This document shows, one piece after another, positions 8,498 to 15,218 of a stretch of DNA of 22,910 bases. Below the pieces are notes generated by a model. The model did not search any database and was not told the origin of the DNA. It saw nothing but the letters and a program-made list of their open reading frames with translations. Origin of the DNA: Cellvibrionales bacterium UBA1969 (GTDB taxonomy: Bacteria > Pseudomonadota > Gammaproteobacteria > Pseudomonadales > UBA7434). The stretch is taken from contig DDDX01000071.1 of NCBI GenBank assembly GCA_002339085.1, positions 1 to 22,910 of the forward strand. The letters are read 5' to 3'. Position numbers and translations under genes: made by a program. Position 1 is the stretch's first letter, and the number at the start of each line of letters is the position of its first letter.

Positions 8498-9562
8498 ATG
8501 CGGCATTTATTAGTAACCGGCGGCGCTGGTTTTATTGGCGCTAACTTTGTCCATTACTGGTTGGCTACCTACCCGAAGGATACGGTCGTGGTGCTCGATG
8601 CTTTAACTTATGCCGGTAATCGAGCGAGTCTAAGTAGTTGTGAAGAAAATTCGCAGTTTCATTTTTGTCAGGGTGATATTAATAATACCGCTTTGGTCGA
8701 GCAATTGCTGCGTGACCATCGCATTGACACTTTGGTACATTTTGCCGCTGAAAGCCATGTCGACCGTTCCATCACTGGCCCCGATGCCTTTTTAGAGACC
8801 AATATTATTGGCACCCATAGCCTGTTAAAGGCAGCAAAAACGGTATGGCTTGATGAAACACGCGCTAATAATCAGCCGCCGGTTGATCATCGCTTTCATC
8901 ATGTCTCTACCGATGAGGTTTACGGTACCTTAGGACCTGCTGATCCGGCTTTTTCAGAGACAACGGCATATGCGCCTAATTCACCTTATGCTGCAAGTAA
9001 AGCAGCCTCTGATCATCTTGTTCGGGCGTATCACCACACCTATGGTCTAGCTGTCACCACCAGTAATTGTTCGAATAACTATGGCCCTTATCACTTTCCT
9101 GAAAAGTTAATCCCGCTGATTATCACAAATGTTTTAGTAAACCAAATACTACCAATGTATGGCGATGGTCAGCAAATACGTGACTGGCTGTATGTTGAAG
9201 ATCACGCTCGCGGGATTGATCGTATTATTCAGCAAGGTAAAGTAGGTGAGTGTTATAACATTGGCGGTCATAATGAATGGGCAAATATTGATATTGTAAA
9301 ATTAATTTGCAGCCTGCTTAATGATGCTTTTCAAAATAAGCCTCCCTTGGCTCAAAAGTACCCGCAAGCGCTAAAAGCTATAGAAGGAAATAGCGAGCGT
9401 TTAATTCAATATGTTACCGATCGTTCTGGTCACGATCGTCGCTACGCGATTGATGCCGCTAAATCCCGGCGTGAGATAGGCTTCGTGCCGCAAGAGAGTT
9501 TTGAAACCGGTATTAAAAAGACGGTCGAGTGGTATTTACAGAATCAGAACTGGTGGCAGTAA
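8498..9562 (+). CDS. rfbB: dTDP-glucose 4,6-dehydratase
   Basis: Second step of dTDP-L-rhamnose synthesis: NAD-dependent conversion of dTDP-glucose to dTDP-4-keto-6-deoxyglucose. It has 354 residues, the usual size. The extended SDR signature TGGAGFIG is at residues 7-14, the catalytic T138-D139-E140 lies in STDEVYG, the Y164/K168 pair in YAASK, and VHFAAESHVDRS and SNNYGPYHFPEKLIP are textbook RfbB/RmlB. The start is ATG 8498 with GGAG/AGAGG just upstream. It is the last gene of the rfb set. No clear U-tailed terminator follows, only a 7-bp inverted repeat (9572-9578/9598-9604) without a T-run. The gene order A-C-D-B differs from the enterobacterial B-D-A-C. Confidence 0.97.
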   Translation: MRHLLVTGGAGFIGANFVHYWLATYPKDTVVVLDALTYAGNRASLSSCEENSQFHFCQGDINNTALVEQLLRDHRIDTLVHFAAESHVDRSITGPDAFLETNIIGTHSLLKAAKTVWLDETRANNQPPVDHRFHHVSTDEVYGTLGPADPAFSETTAYAPNSPYAASKAASDHLVRAYHHTYGLAVTTSNCSNNYGPYHFPEKLIPLIITNVLVNQILPMYGDGQQIRDWLYVEDHARGIDRIIQQGKVGECYNIGGHNEWANIDIVKLICSLLNDAFQNKPPLAQKYPQALKAIEGNSERLIQYVTDRSGHDRRYAIDAAKSRREIGFVPQESFETGIKKTVEWYLQNQNWWQ

Positions 9563-9564
9563 TT

Positions 9565-9594
9565 TTGTTAGTCAACAACCTCGTTGGTTATAAT
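9565..9594 (+). promoter_or_regulatory. Candidate sigma-70 promoter at the end of rfbB
   Basis: A perfect TATAAT at 9589-9594 is preceded, 18 nt upstream, by TTGTTA at 9565-9570, right after the rfbB stop. It would start a plus-strand RNA near 9601 that runs through the doubtful small ORF at 9635 and then antisense to the PEP-CTERM-like gene. In AT-rich spacer DNA such matches arise by chance, so this is tentative. Confidence 0.3.
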
Positions 9595-9634
9595 AGATTG
9601 TTGAGATTTAAATGCCATCAACCTATGAAAAGAG

Positions 9635-9781
9635 ATGGCAGGTGAAGATGAATTAAACAATGTGAAAGGACCCTGCCAGGTCAACTTATTTTTATTGCCG
9701 AAATGGAGTGGAATGTTGCCGATTCAAGCCGATAAACTTAAGGCGGAACGGCTTTCGCTCAGTAGAAAAATTATTGAATAG
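9635..9781 (+). CDS. Doubtful small ORF, 48 residues
   Basis: An open frame from ATG 9635 to TAG 9781 would encode a 48-residue peptide beginning MAGEDELNNVKGP and ending in a Lys/Arg-rich, helix-like stretch (ADKLKAERLSLSRKIIE). A second in-frame ATG at 9713 has GGAG 4 nt upstream and would give 22 residues. It lies downstream of the candidate promoter at 9565-9594 and overlaps the 3' end of the opposite-strand gene by 11 nt. I recognise no family. It may be a chance frame or the remnant of a lost gene. Confidence 0.2.
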   Translation: MAGEDELNNVKGPCQVNLFLLPKWSGMLPIQADKLKAERLSLSRKIIE

Positions 9782-10415
9782 CTTGGCGGCGCGTGACCAT
9801 TAAGCCGAGCAAGGCTGAGCCGAATAAGAAAGCCGATGCGGGAATTGGCACATTGTTTATATCTGCATTATTGTTAGCAATATCACCATCATGCACTGCC
9901 CATGCATAACCATAAGCACTCACGACTTGGTTTCCAGTATAGCCACTTGTCCACATAGCCCATGATCTGGTCGCTGCCAAATCATAATCTTCATCTAGCC
10001 AGTAAAGTCCTAATTCTGTATTGAGGAAAGATTGTGGAATATTCAGGTTATTATCTTGAAAAGTGTTTAGAAATTGTCCGCTATTTGACACATTGCCAAG
10101 AGAGTCATAAAAAAGGCTACCAATTTCAGAGCTTGTTTGATTAAAACCTGGCGTTGCTTCTCCAGCACTTGGTAGTCGCCATTCACTTGCATCGCCGAAG
10201 GATAAATTATTTACCCAAGTCTGTGCTTCAGCCTTTGTCATTTTACCATCGCCATCATAGGCACTAGTTGATGCATAGTTTGCATCTTGTAGCCAAGTGA
10301 TATCTAACGTGTTGTCATAAATAAAGCCACTCCCTCTGTCGAAAAGGGCAGCGTTGGTGGAAGTGCTGATTAGAAGAGCAAGAAATGGAACAAGTTTTGA
10401 AGAATTAGTGAACAT
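9771..10415 (-). CDS. Secreted DUF1566-like protein with VPIPA (PEP-CTERM-type) sorting tail
   Basis: 214 residues. A signal peptide covers residues 1-22 (hydrophobic LVPFLALLI, likely cut after TNA). The body resembles the DUF1566/Lcl C-terminal-like domain common in such proteins: DNTLDITWLQDANYA at 34-48, GKMTKAEAQTWVNNL at 57-71, and SEWRLPSAGE at 77-86. The tail has the tripartite sorting form: NVPIPAS (188-194), a hydrophobic helix (AFLFGSALLGLMV), then the basic RRQ. Such tails are known to be processed by exosortases, whose genes are typically tied to exopolysaccharide production. No exosortase is in this window. The start has GGGGG 6 nt upstream (10422-10426 on the minus strand). It is the only gene here on the minus strand and sits between the rfb block and the glycosyltransferase block. 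Its molecular function is unknown. Confidence 0.85.
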   Translation of the reverse strand: MFTNSSKLVPFLALLISTSTNAALFDRGSGFIYDNTLDITWLQDANYASTSAYDGDGKMTKAEAQTWVNNLSFGDASEWRLPSAGEATPGFNQTSSEIGSLFYDSLGNVSNSGQFLNTFQDNNLNIPQSFLNTELGLYWLDEDYDLAATRSWAMWTSGYTGNQVVSAYGYAWAVHDGDIANNNADINNVPIPASAFLFGSALLGLMVTRRQAIQ

Positions 10416-10480
10416 AGCTGTCCCCCTGTCAAAATAACATTATTATTTATAAGTAAAGAAATCAGGGGAGATTTCACTTT

Positions 10481-10502
10481 GTTCGAATATTGTTCAAATA
10501 AT
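10481..10502. repeat. Tandem 11-bp imperfect repeat upstream of the minus-strand gene
   Basis: GTTCGAATATT (10481-10491) is directly followed by GTTCAAATAAT (10492-10502), 9 of 11 bases identical, one helical turn apart, about 65 bp upstream of the PEP-CTERM-like gene. It could be a regulator binding site, but low-complexity AT-rich sequence makes chance a real alternative. Confidence 0.3.
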
Positions 10503-10607
10503 ACCGAGATTTCGTGATGTTCGTCAAGGTTTTTTTGTAAAAAAATGATTTTTAAACGCCATTAATCGAGTTTTTATTTCAAACCATTGATATTGTTAAC
10601 TTTCTAA

Positions 10608-10653
10608 AAATGGAGCTTCCTGTTTTTATTATATTTTTCAACTTAAATGGAGC
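10608..10653. repeat. Two copies of AAATGGAGC upstream of the glycosyltransferase run
   Basis: AAATGGAGC occurs at 10608-10616 and 10645-10653, 37 bp apart, each followed within three bases by CCTG. The pair lies about 90-130 bp before the first gene of the plus-strand run. A regulator site is possible; nothing else supports it. Confidence 0.3.
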
Positions 10654-10741
10654 CCCTGCGAAGGCTGTTTAATTATTTAGAGATTTGGAAAAAAACTAAA
10701 AAGAGTTGATGTATAATGATAATTTAAAAAAGGAATTTATT

Positions 10742-11383
10742 ATGCCAGATCAGAAACTTATCTATGAATCTATCCTTAATGAGATCAATGACCTAAAGAA
10801 TAAGGATGCAGCGGCTGTTATTCCTTACCTTGTTGAAAAGCTTTCTGAGCTTTATGCGTTAGCTGACAAATACCAAACAAAGATTGAGTTGATGCAAGCA
10901 CAACTTGAACATTCTGAACTTTTCTTCAGTTTGCCGGAAGTTCTTTTGATGAGTCGATCAAAGTTGCCGTACGTATTAATTAATGCCGGTGATTTGGTAC
11001 CACCAGGCGAGAATTTCTATGAGGCCGAAGCTTATGGTGGAGTCGGTCATATTCGTTGGACTGGCCCAGATCGGATAAATAATTTTCATGTCCCAGTCGA
11101 TCGAAGTTCTGAACGTATTATGCGGCTTAAAATTGCCGCTGCTATAAAGCCCCAAGTAATTACTTCAATAAAATTGTATATCGATGGTCAATTGATTACC
11201 TATGAAATTGAACAACAAGACAATATGTTTGAACTTATTGCTACTTTACCGGTGGTTGATCGTGTTCAAGATACATTGATAAGCTTGTTTGTGCCTTATC
11301 TGTTTTCACCGGCTGATGTGGATACCTCTTCCTCAGATAATCGAAGGCTAGGTGTAGCTTTTCATCAATTAGAGGTTATGTAA
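10742..11383 (+). CDS. Small coiled-coil plus beta-domain protein of a glycan locus
   Basis: 213 residues from ATG 10742, which has AAAGGA 7 nt upstream; the in-frame TTG 10706 lacks a binding site and would add 12 residues. No signal peptide or membrane segment is visible. Residues 1-60 are rich in Leu/Glu/Lys/Gln heptads and likely form a coiled coil. Residues about 95-213 look like a beta-rich domain with HIRWTGPD at 103-110, alternating strands (MRLKIAA, SIKLYIDG), and a conserved-looking end, SSSDNRRLGVAFHQLEV. I know a similar RWTG...DxRxLG...L pattern from domains attached to bacterial glycosyltransferases, but here it stands alone. It is the first gene of the run, and its stop overlaps the next start (TAATG). 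No catalytic motif is visible; a binding or scaffolding role is a guess. Confidence 0.8.
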   Translation: MPDQKLIYESILNEINDLKNKDAAAVIPYLVEKLSELYALADKYQTKIELMQAQLEHSELFFSLPEVLLMSRSKLPYVLINAGDLVPPGENFYEAEAYGGVGHIRWTGPDRINNFHVPVDRSSERIMRLKIAAAIKPQVITSIKLYIDGQLITYEIEQQDNMFELIATLPVVDRVQDTLISLFVPYLFSPADVDTSSSDNRRLGVAFHQLEVM

Positions 11384-12330
11384 TGCCAGATATTGCGGTT
11401 GTTATTTGTACTTATAATCGTTATGCCTTATTAGAAGCCGCAATAGAGAGCTGTTTATCGCAAACTTTATCGATTGATAAATATGAAATATGGATCATAG
11501 ACAATACTCCCAATGCCGAGCTGGGTGAGGGGCGTATTTTTGCCGAAAGATATAAAAAAATTGCTAATTTACATTATATCTTTGAAAAGACTGCTGGCTT
11601 ATCTAACGCGCGCAATGTTGCTTTCAGGCTTACCTCAACTCCGTATATTACGTATTTAGATGATGATGCGATCGCCTCCAGCGACTTATTGAATCAGGTG
11701 ATAAAAGGTTTTTCCGAATTTGATAATGTTGGCATAGTTGGCGGTAAGATCAGCCCTATATGGGAAGTAAAGCGGCCACCTTGGTTGGGCGATAAGTTGC
11801 TAGGCAGTGTTTCAGTAGTTGATTGGGGGGGGTATCTGCGTATTGCAGGTCATGACGAATGGTTTGCGGGTGCAAATATTTCTTTTTCTCGCTCAGCACT
11901 TGCCGCAAGTGGCGGTTTCCCCACTAATCTTGGTCGTAAGGGCGGGGGACAGGTTTTGCTGTCTAATGAAGAAAATGCTGTGATTGAGGAAATTACGGCG
12001 TGTGGATTTCTTTCGGTTTATAACCCAGAAGCTGCTGTCGATCATTTAGTTGAAGAAAAGCGGCTGTCAAGAGATTGGTTCCGCCGCCGCTCTGCATGGC
12101 AGGCAGTATCGGACTTTATGATGACCCCATCAGACCTTGAGTCACAAGTGCCTGCATTTCGTGAAAATATTAAAAATTATTTGTTGAGTCTGCCGCCCGT
12201 ACAGCGTAATTTGCAAGGTTTTTATTTCAAGACGGACGACCCTGGAATATTTAATTGGCAGCTTTCTGCTATATATGGCTTAACTGTGATGAATTTATCT
12301 GGTTTTGGAGGCTTAGAGGATGTCAAATGA
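11383..12330 (+). CDS. GT2 family glycosyltransferase
   Basis: Inverting GT-A fold sugar transferase, 315 residues, no membrane segment, so a soluble or peripheral cytoplasmic enzyme. The N-terminus VVICTYNRYALLEAAIESCL (residues 6-25) is the classic GT2 opening. WIIDNTPN is at 37-44 and the metal/nucleotide DxD-type motif DDD at 93-95 (ITYLDDDA). GGFPTNLGR at 177-185 and SNEEN at 194-198 occupy the acceptor/base region, and DHLVEEKRLSRDWF at 220-233 follows. The sugar and linkage cannot be told. The start ATG overlaps the previous stop by 1 nt, with AGAGG 7 nt upstream; the 3' end overlaps the next gene by 11 nt, indicating translational coupling. A run of eight G at 11825-11832 lies in the reading frame (Trp-Gly-Gly) and could slip. 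Confidence 0.92.
   Translation: MPDIAVVICTYNRYALLEAAIESCLSQTLSIDKYEIWIIDNTPNAELGEGRIFAERYKKIANLHYIFEKTAGLSNARNVAFRLTSTPYITYLDDDAIASSDLLNQVIKGFSEFDNVGIVGGKISPIWEVKRPPWLGDKLLGSVSVVDWGGYLRIAGHDEWFAGANISFSRSALAASGGFPTNLGRKGGGQVLLSNEENAVIEEITACGFLSVYNPEAAVDHLVEEKRLSRDWFRRRSAWQAVSDFMMTPSDLESQVPAFRENIKNYLLSLPPVQRNLQGFYFKTDDPGIFNWQLSAIYGLTVMNLSGFGGLEDVK
11825..11832 (+). repeat. G8 homopolymer tract inside the GT2 gene
   Basis: Eight consecutive G encode the Gly-Gly of VDWGGY. In this roughly 40% GC coding DNA a G8 is out of place. Gain of one G leads to a stop (TGA) within about ten codons; loss of one G shifts frame and also ends in a stop, later. Confidence 0.9.
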
Positions 12331-14278
12331 GACAATCTTACGAGCCTTAATCGTATCTCCCACGCCTACCTGGCCATTGAATTATGGCAATCGCAAGCGT
12401 ATTTTTTCAGTCTGCAATGAACTAAAACAGCGTGGATTTGAGGTGCATTTCGTTCATTATGTTAGTGAGATGGATTGGAATAATCATATTCCTATTGTGT
12501 CCAGGCAAAAAATGAACGAGCAGTGGGATATCGTTGATCATGTGATGAAGTCCAATTCGGCGGTTCATCAGTGGCCTCAATCTGGCAAAGATCACCTAAT
12601 TGATGAATGGTGGGATGAGGCTTTGCAAAATCATTTGAGTAAAACGTTCCAGGCGCGTGAATATGATCTTCTAATTGTAAACTATACGTGGTTAAGTATG
12701 GCGTTGGAGGTCGCCCCCAGTAAAACTTTAAAATTACTTGACACTCATGATGTTTTCAGTGGTCGCCGGCATTTATTAGAGTCTAATAATATACATAAAG
12801 AATTTTTTCATACCACTGAAGAGCAAGAGTTAATTGCTTTAAATCGAGCAGATATCGTGTGGGCCATTAAAGAGGATGAGCAAGTTTTTTTTGAAAGTTT
12901 AGGCACAAAGGCCAAGGTAGAGACGCTCTTGCATATTGATCAATCGCGTCAGTCACCTCAGCCTGTGAGTAATACAATTGTTCATTTTGGTTTTGTGAGC
13001 GCTAACAATAATATTAATCGTGTTAATTTGACCCGTTTTATCGAAGAAGCTGAGCCAGTTTTTGAAAAATATATGCCGCCACTACAATTTTTCATCGCGG
13101 GCTCTATTTGCTCCATGCTTGATAATATTGATTCACCTTTCATCAAAAAATTAGGATATTTGGAGTCTATAGATGAATTTTATGACAATCTCCATTGTGC
13201 TGTAATTCCTATGGAGTTCTCAACCGGCTTAAAAATTAAAGTGGCAGAGGCTTTTTCGCATTTAAAGCCTGTTATCTCTCACCAACATGCAATGGAGGGC
13301 TTTCCTGCTCAACATAAGTATCACGAGTGTAAAAGCTTTGAGGACATGGCACTTGCTATGTGTGAGATTGCATTTGAAAAAAATGAATTAGTATTTATGC
13401 AAAATGCATCTATTAAAGCTTATGACATAATTAGTAAGCAAATCACTCAAACTTTCGATTCATTAGTCGGTACGATTTTTAGTCGTAAGCAAGTGGTGGC
13501 TATTTTGCCGCCTGAATACGGTGATGAACAATCACTCATGCACTGGCTGGTAAAATCTCGTCTAGATTGGATTAGCTGGAGTTATCCTCACATAATTAAA
13601 GTAAAATTAGGTAAATCTGAAGCATTTGGCATCTTCAATAGTGATGTCCGCATGTTGACCGTGGAAAAATTAAATCAATTGATTGTGCGTACAGAGCCAG
13701 ACCTAATAATTAATTTGTGTTGGGATTTGCCACCTGATTTAAAAATTGGTTCATTCAGCTGCGTTAGTTTTCGAGCATTACCCGATGATGTGGCGTCTAA
13801 TGTTAACGTGCCGCGATACTATTCTGATATAAATGACCCAAATTACCTGCCGATGCTTGGCCACATCAACCCCCCCATGCTCAATCAGGCTTCAATGAAA
13901 TTAAAAGACGAAATCTGGGTTATCGGTGGTGATTTATCCAGCGCACAAAAAGTTCTTTTGGCTAATGTTGCGGCTTTGAGTGAAATAAATTATTTAGACT
14001 TAGAGAGTATTGAAGAGCTTGAGAGGTTTATTAAAAAAAATGGGTTGCCATACCGTATAATCTTAGGGCGACTGCCGCAAAATTTAAATGTAGTTGAGCA
14101 GCTCATGGTTGATATTGCACTTAAGTATAATTTGCAGGTGATTGATCTAAATCAACCAATGATTTTTGACTTTAGTGAATTCAAATACACTACTAGAAAC
14201 TATTATGATGAGCGGTTTTTTGATCTCTGGGAAAGGTTTAAAAGCTTTAATTTAAATCGACATAATATATTGAATTAG
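12320..14278 (+). CDS. GT-B glycosyltransferase (GT4-like) with an unknown C-terminal domain
   Basis: 652 residues. The first ~390 look like a retaining GT-B (GT1/GT4-type) transferase: ALIVSPTPTWPLNYGNRKRI opens the N-terminal Rossmann half, LLDTHDVFSGRR is at 139-150, VHFGFVSANNNINR begins the donor half near 221, and STGLKIKVAEAFSHLKPVIS at 301-320 is the donor-binding motif of the subgroup with GLKxKVxEA instead of a full EX7E. Residues ~391-652 form a second region I do not recognise; it holds RTEPDLIINLCWDLPP at 457-472 and WVIGGDLSSAQ at 533-543, suggesting an alpha/beta fold, with no catalytic motif I can name. ATG 12320 overlaps the previous gene by 11 nt, with GGAGG 8 nt upstream (12307-12311). 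The next gene starts 8 nt after the stop. Confidence 0.88.
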   Translation: MSNETILRALIVSPTPTWPLNYGNRKRIFSVCNELKQRGFEVHFVHYVSEMDWNNHIPIVSRQKMNEQWDIVDHVMKSNSAVHQWPQSGKDHLIDEWWDEALQNHLSKTFQAREYDLLIVNYTWLSMALEVAPSKTLKLLDTHDVFSGRRHLLESNNIHKEFFHTTEEQELIALNRADIVWAIKEDEQVFFESLGTKAKVETLLHIDQSRQSPQPVSNTIVHFGFVSANNNINRVNLTRFIEEAEPVFEKYMPPLQFFIAGSICSMLDNIDSPFIKKLGYLESIDEFYDNLHCAVIPMEFSTGLKIKVAEAFSHLKPVISHQHAMEGFPAQHKYHECKSFEDMALAMCEIAFEKNELVFMQNASIKAYDIISKQITQTFDSLVGTIFSRKQVVAILPPEYGDEQSLMHWLVKSRLDWISWSYPHIIKVKLGKSEAFGIFNSDVRMLTVEKLNQLIVRTEPDLIINLCWDLPPDLKIGSFSCVSFRALPDDVASNVNVPRYYSDINDPNYLPMLGHINPPMLNQASMKLKDEIWVIGGDLSSAQKVLLANVAALSEINYLDLESIEELERFIKKNGLPYRIILGRLPQNLNVVEQLMVDIALKYNLQVIDLNQPMIFDFSEFKYTTRNYYDERFFDLWERFKSFNLNRHNILN

Positions 14279-14286
14279 GAAGGTAA

Positions 14287-15111
14287 ATGTCAGGGCCAGA
14301 TTTTTTATGTATCGGGGCGCAAAAATCGGGGACTACTTGGTTAGATAATGTTCTTAGAGCCAGTGAATCCGTTTGGCTTCCTCCAATTAAAGAACTCCAG
14401 TTTTTTAATGAATTGTTTATGCCTAGCAGTTTTACTTGGACAAATGAGCACCGAAAAAGCAATGCAGAGATAATATTAAAAAATAATGCAGGTAAGAAGG
14501 AAGTTTGGTTGGATCTAGTTCGTCATATAGGGTTCGAAAAAATCAGTTATGACTGGTATGAACATATTTTTTCATATGCTAATAAAATGGTTTGTGGCGA
14601 GATTACTCCGGAATACTCTCTTTTATCAGCAAAACATGTTACAGAAATTAAAAATAGTTATCCTAATTTGAAAATTATTTTCATAATAAGGGAACCCTAC
14701 AGCAGGGCTCTTTCTAATATAAAGATGAGGATGCTGCAAAAAGGCTTAGGTGATGATAGTGACCCAAAAGAAATTAAAACCTTTATATCAAACGCCGTAA
14801 ATGATTGGGATCTTACTGAAAGAGGCAATTATGAAAAGATCATAAGCGCTTGGTCTAAAGTTTTTGGTGAGGATAAATGCCTGTTTATTCTCCTAGCAGA
14901 TATATATAGCGCCCCCGTCGAGATAGTCAAACATGTCGCAGAATTTTTAAATACTGAGATTGATGTCACAAGCATAAATCTTGGTTCAAAAGTACATGTG
15001 GGCAGAGAGGTATTTATCGACGAAGAAGATAAAAATTTAATAAGATTGAGTCAAGAAAAAAATATCCTTTGGTTTAATAATAACTATAAGGATTTTGAAA
15101 TAAAATTATAG
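14287..15111 (+). CDS. Sulfotransferase, PAPS-dependent (heparan-sulfotransferase-like)
   Basis: 274 residues, soluble. The 5'-phosphosulfate loop IGAQKSGTTWL is at residues 9-19 (Lys13). KELQFF at 35-40 resembles the KExHFF segment that carries the catalytic Glu in heparan sulfate N- and 3-O-sulfotransferases (here Glu36). IIREPYSRALS at 133-143 is the 3'-phosphate site (Arg135, Ser143). By family it would move sulfate from PAPS to a hydroxyl or amino group of a sugar; its position among glycosyltransferases points to the locus polysaccharide or its lipid-linked precursor. The start is ATG 14287 with TAGGA 6 nt upstream. Base composition is clearly lower than in the rfb genes: the 60 bases from 14641 have 14 G+C against 29 in the 60 from 8881. 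AGA/AGG/ATA codons are frequent, suggesting later acquisition. Confidence 0.9.
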   Translation: MSGPDFLCIGAQKSGTTWLDNVLRASESVWLPPIKELQFFNELFMPSSFTWTNEHRKSNAEIILKNNAGKKEVWLDLVRHIGFEKISYDWYEHIFSYANKMVCGEITPEYSLLSAKHVTEIKNSYPNLKIIFIIREPYSRALSNIKMRMLQKGLGDDSDPKEIKTFISNAVNDWDLTERGNYEKIISAWSKVFGEDKCLFILLADIYSAPVEIVKHVAEFLNTEIDVTSINLGSKVHVGREVFIDEEDKNLIRLSQEKNILWFNNNYKDFEIKL

Positions 15112-15218
15112 ATATCCCACAAGCTTGTTAAGCACAGTAATGAGGACATTCAAGAAGTGAGAGGTTCAATGTTTCAGGTATGACCTTCATTCTTTCAAAA
15201 ACCTAGAAGGCACCCGTT

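Larger units (their letters stand above)
10416..10741. other. Divergent AT-rich spacer, likely with promoters for both flanking genes
   Basis: These 326 nt separate the minus-strand PEP-CTERM-like gene from the plus-strand glycosyltransferase run, so both promoters should lie here. On the plus strand TATAAT at 10712-10717, about 13 nt before the ribosome binding site of the next gene, is the best -10 candidate; TTGGAA at 10685-10690 is 21 nt away, too far for a good -35. On the minus strand TTGAAC (complement of 10492-10497 region) is a possible -35 with a poor -10. I looked for a TGGCAC-N5-TTGCA sigma-54 site before the minus gene and saw none. The spacer also holds two short direct repeats, listed separately, and a T7-GT-A7 tract at 10530-10545. 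Confidence 0.4.

Noticed and set aside
10530..10545. T7-GT-A7 symmetric tract as a terminator
   Set aside because: The loop would be 2 nt and the stem only A-T pairs, so it cannot form a stable hairpin terminator.
14247..14462. 71-codon minus-strand frame over the start of the first sulfotransferase
   Set aside because: It is antisense to a well-supported PAPS loop and has no recognisable features.
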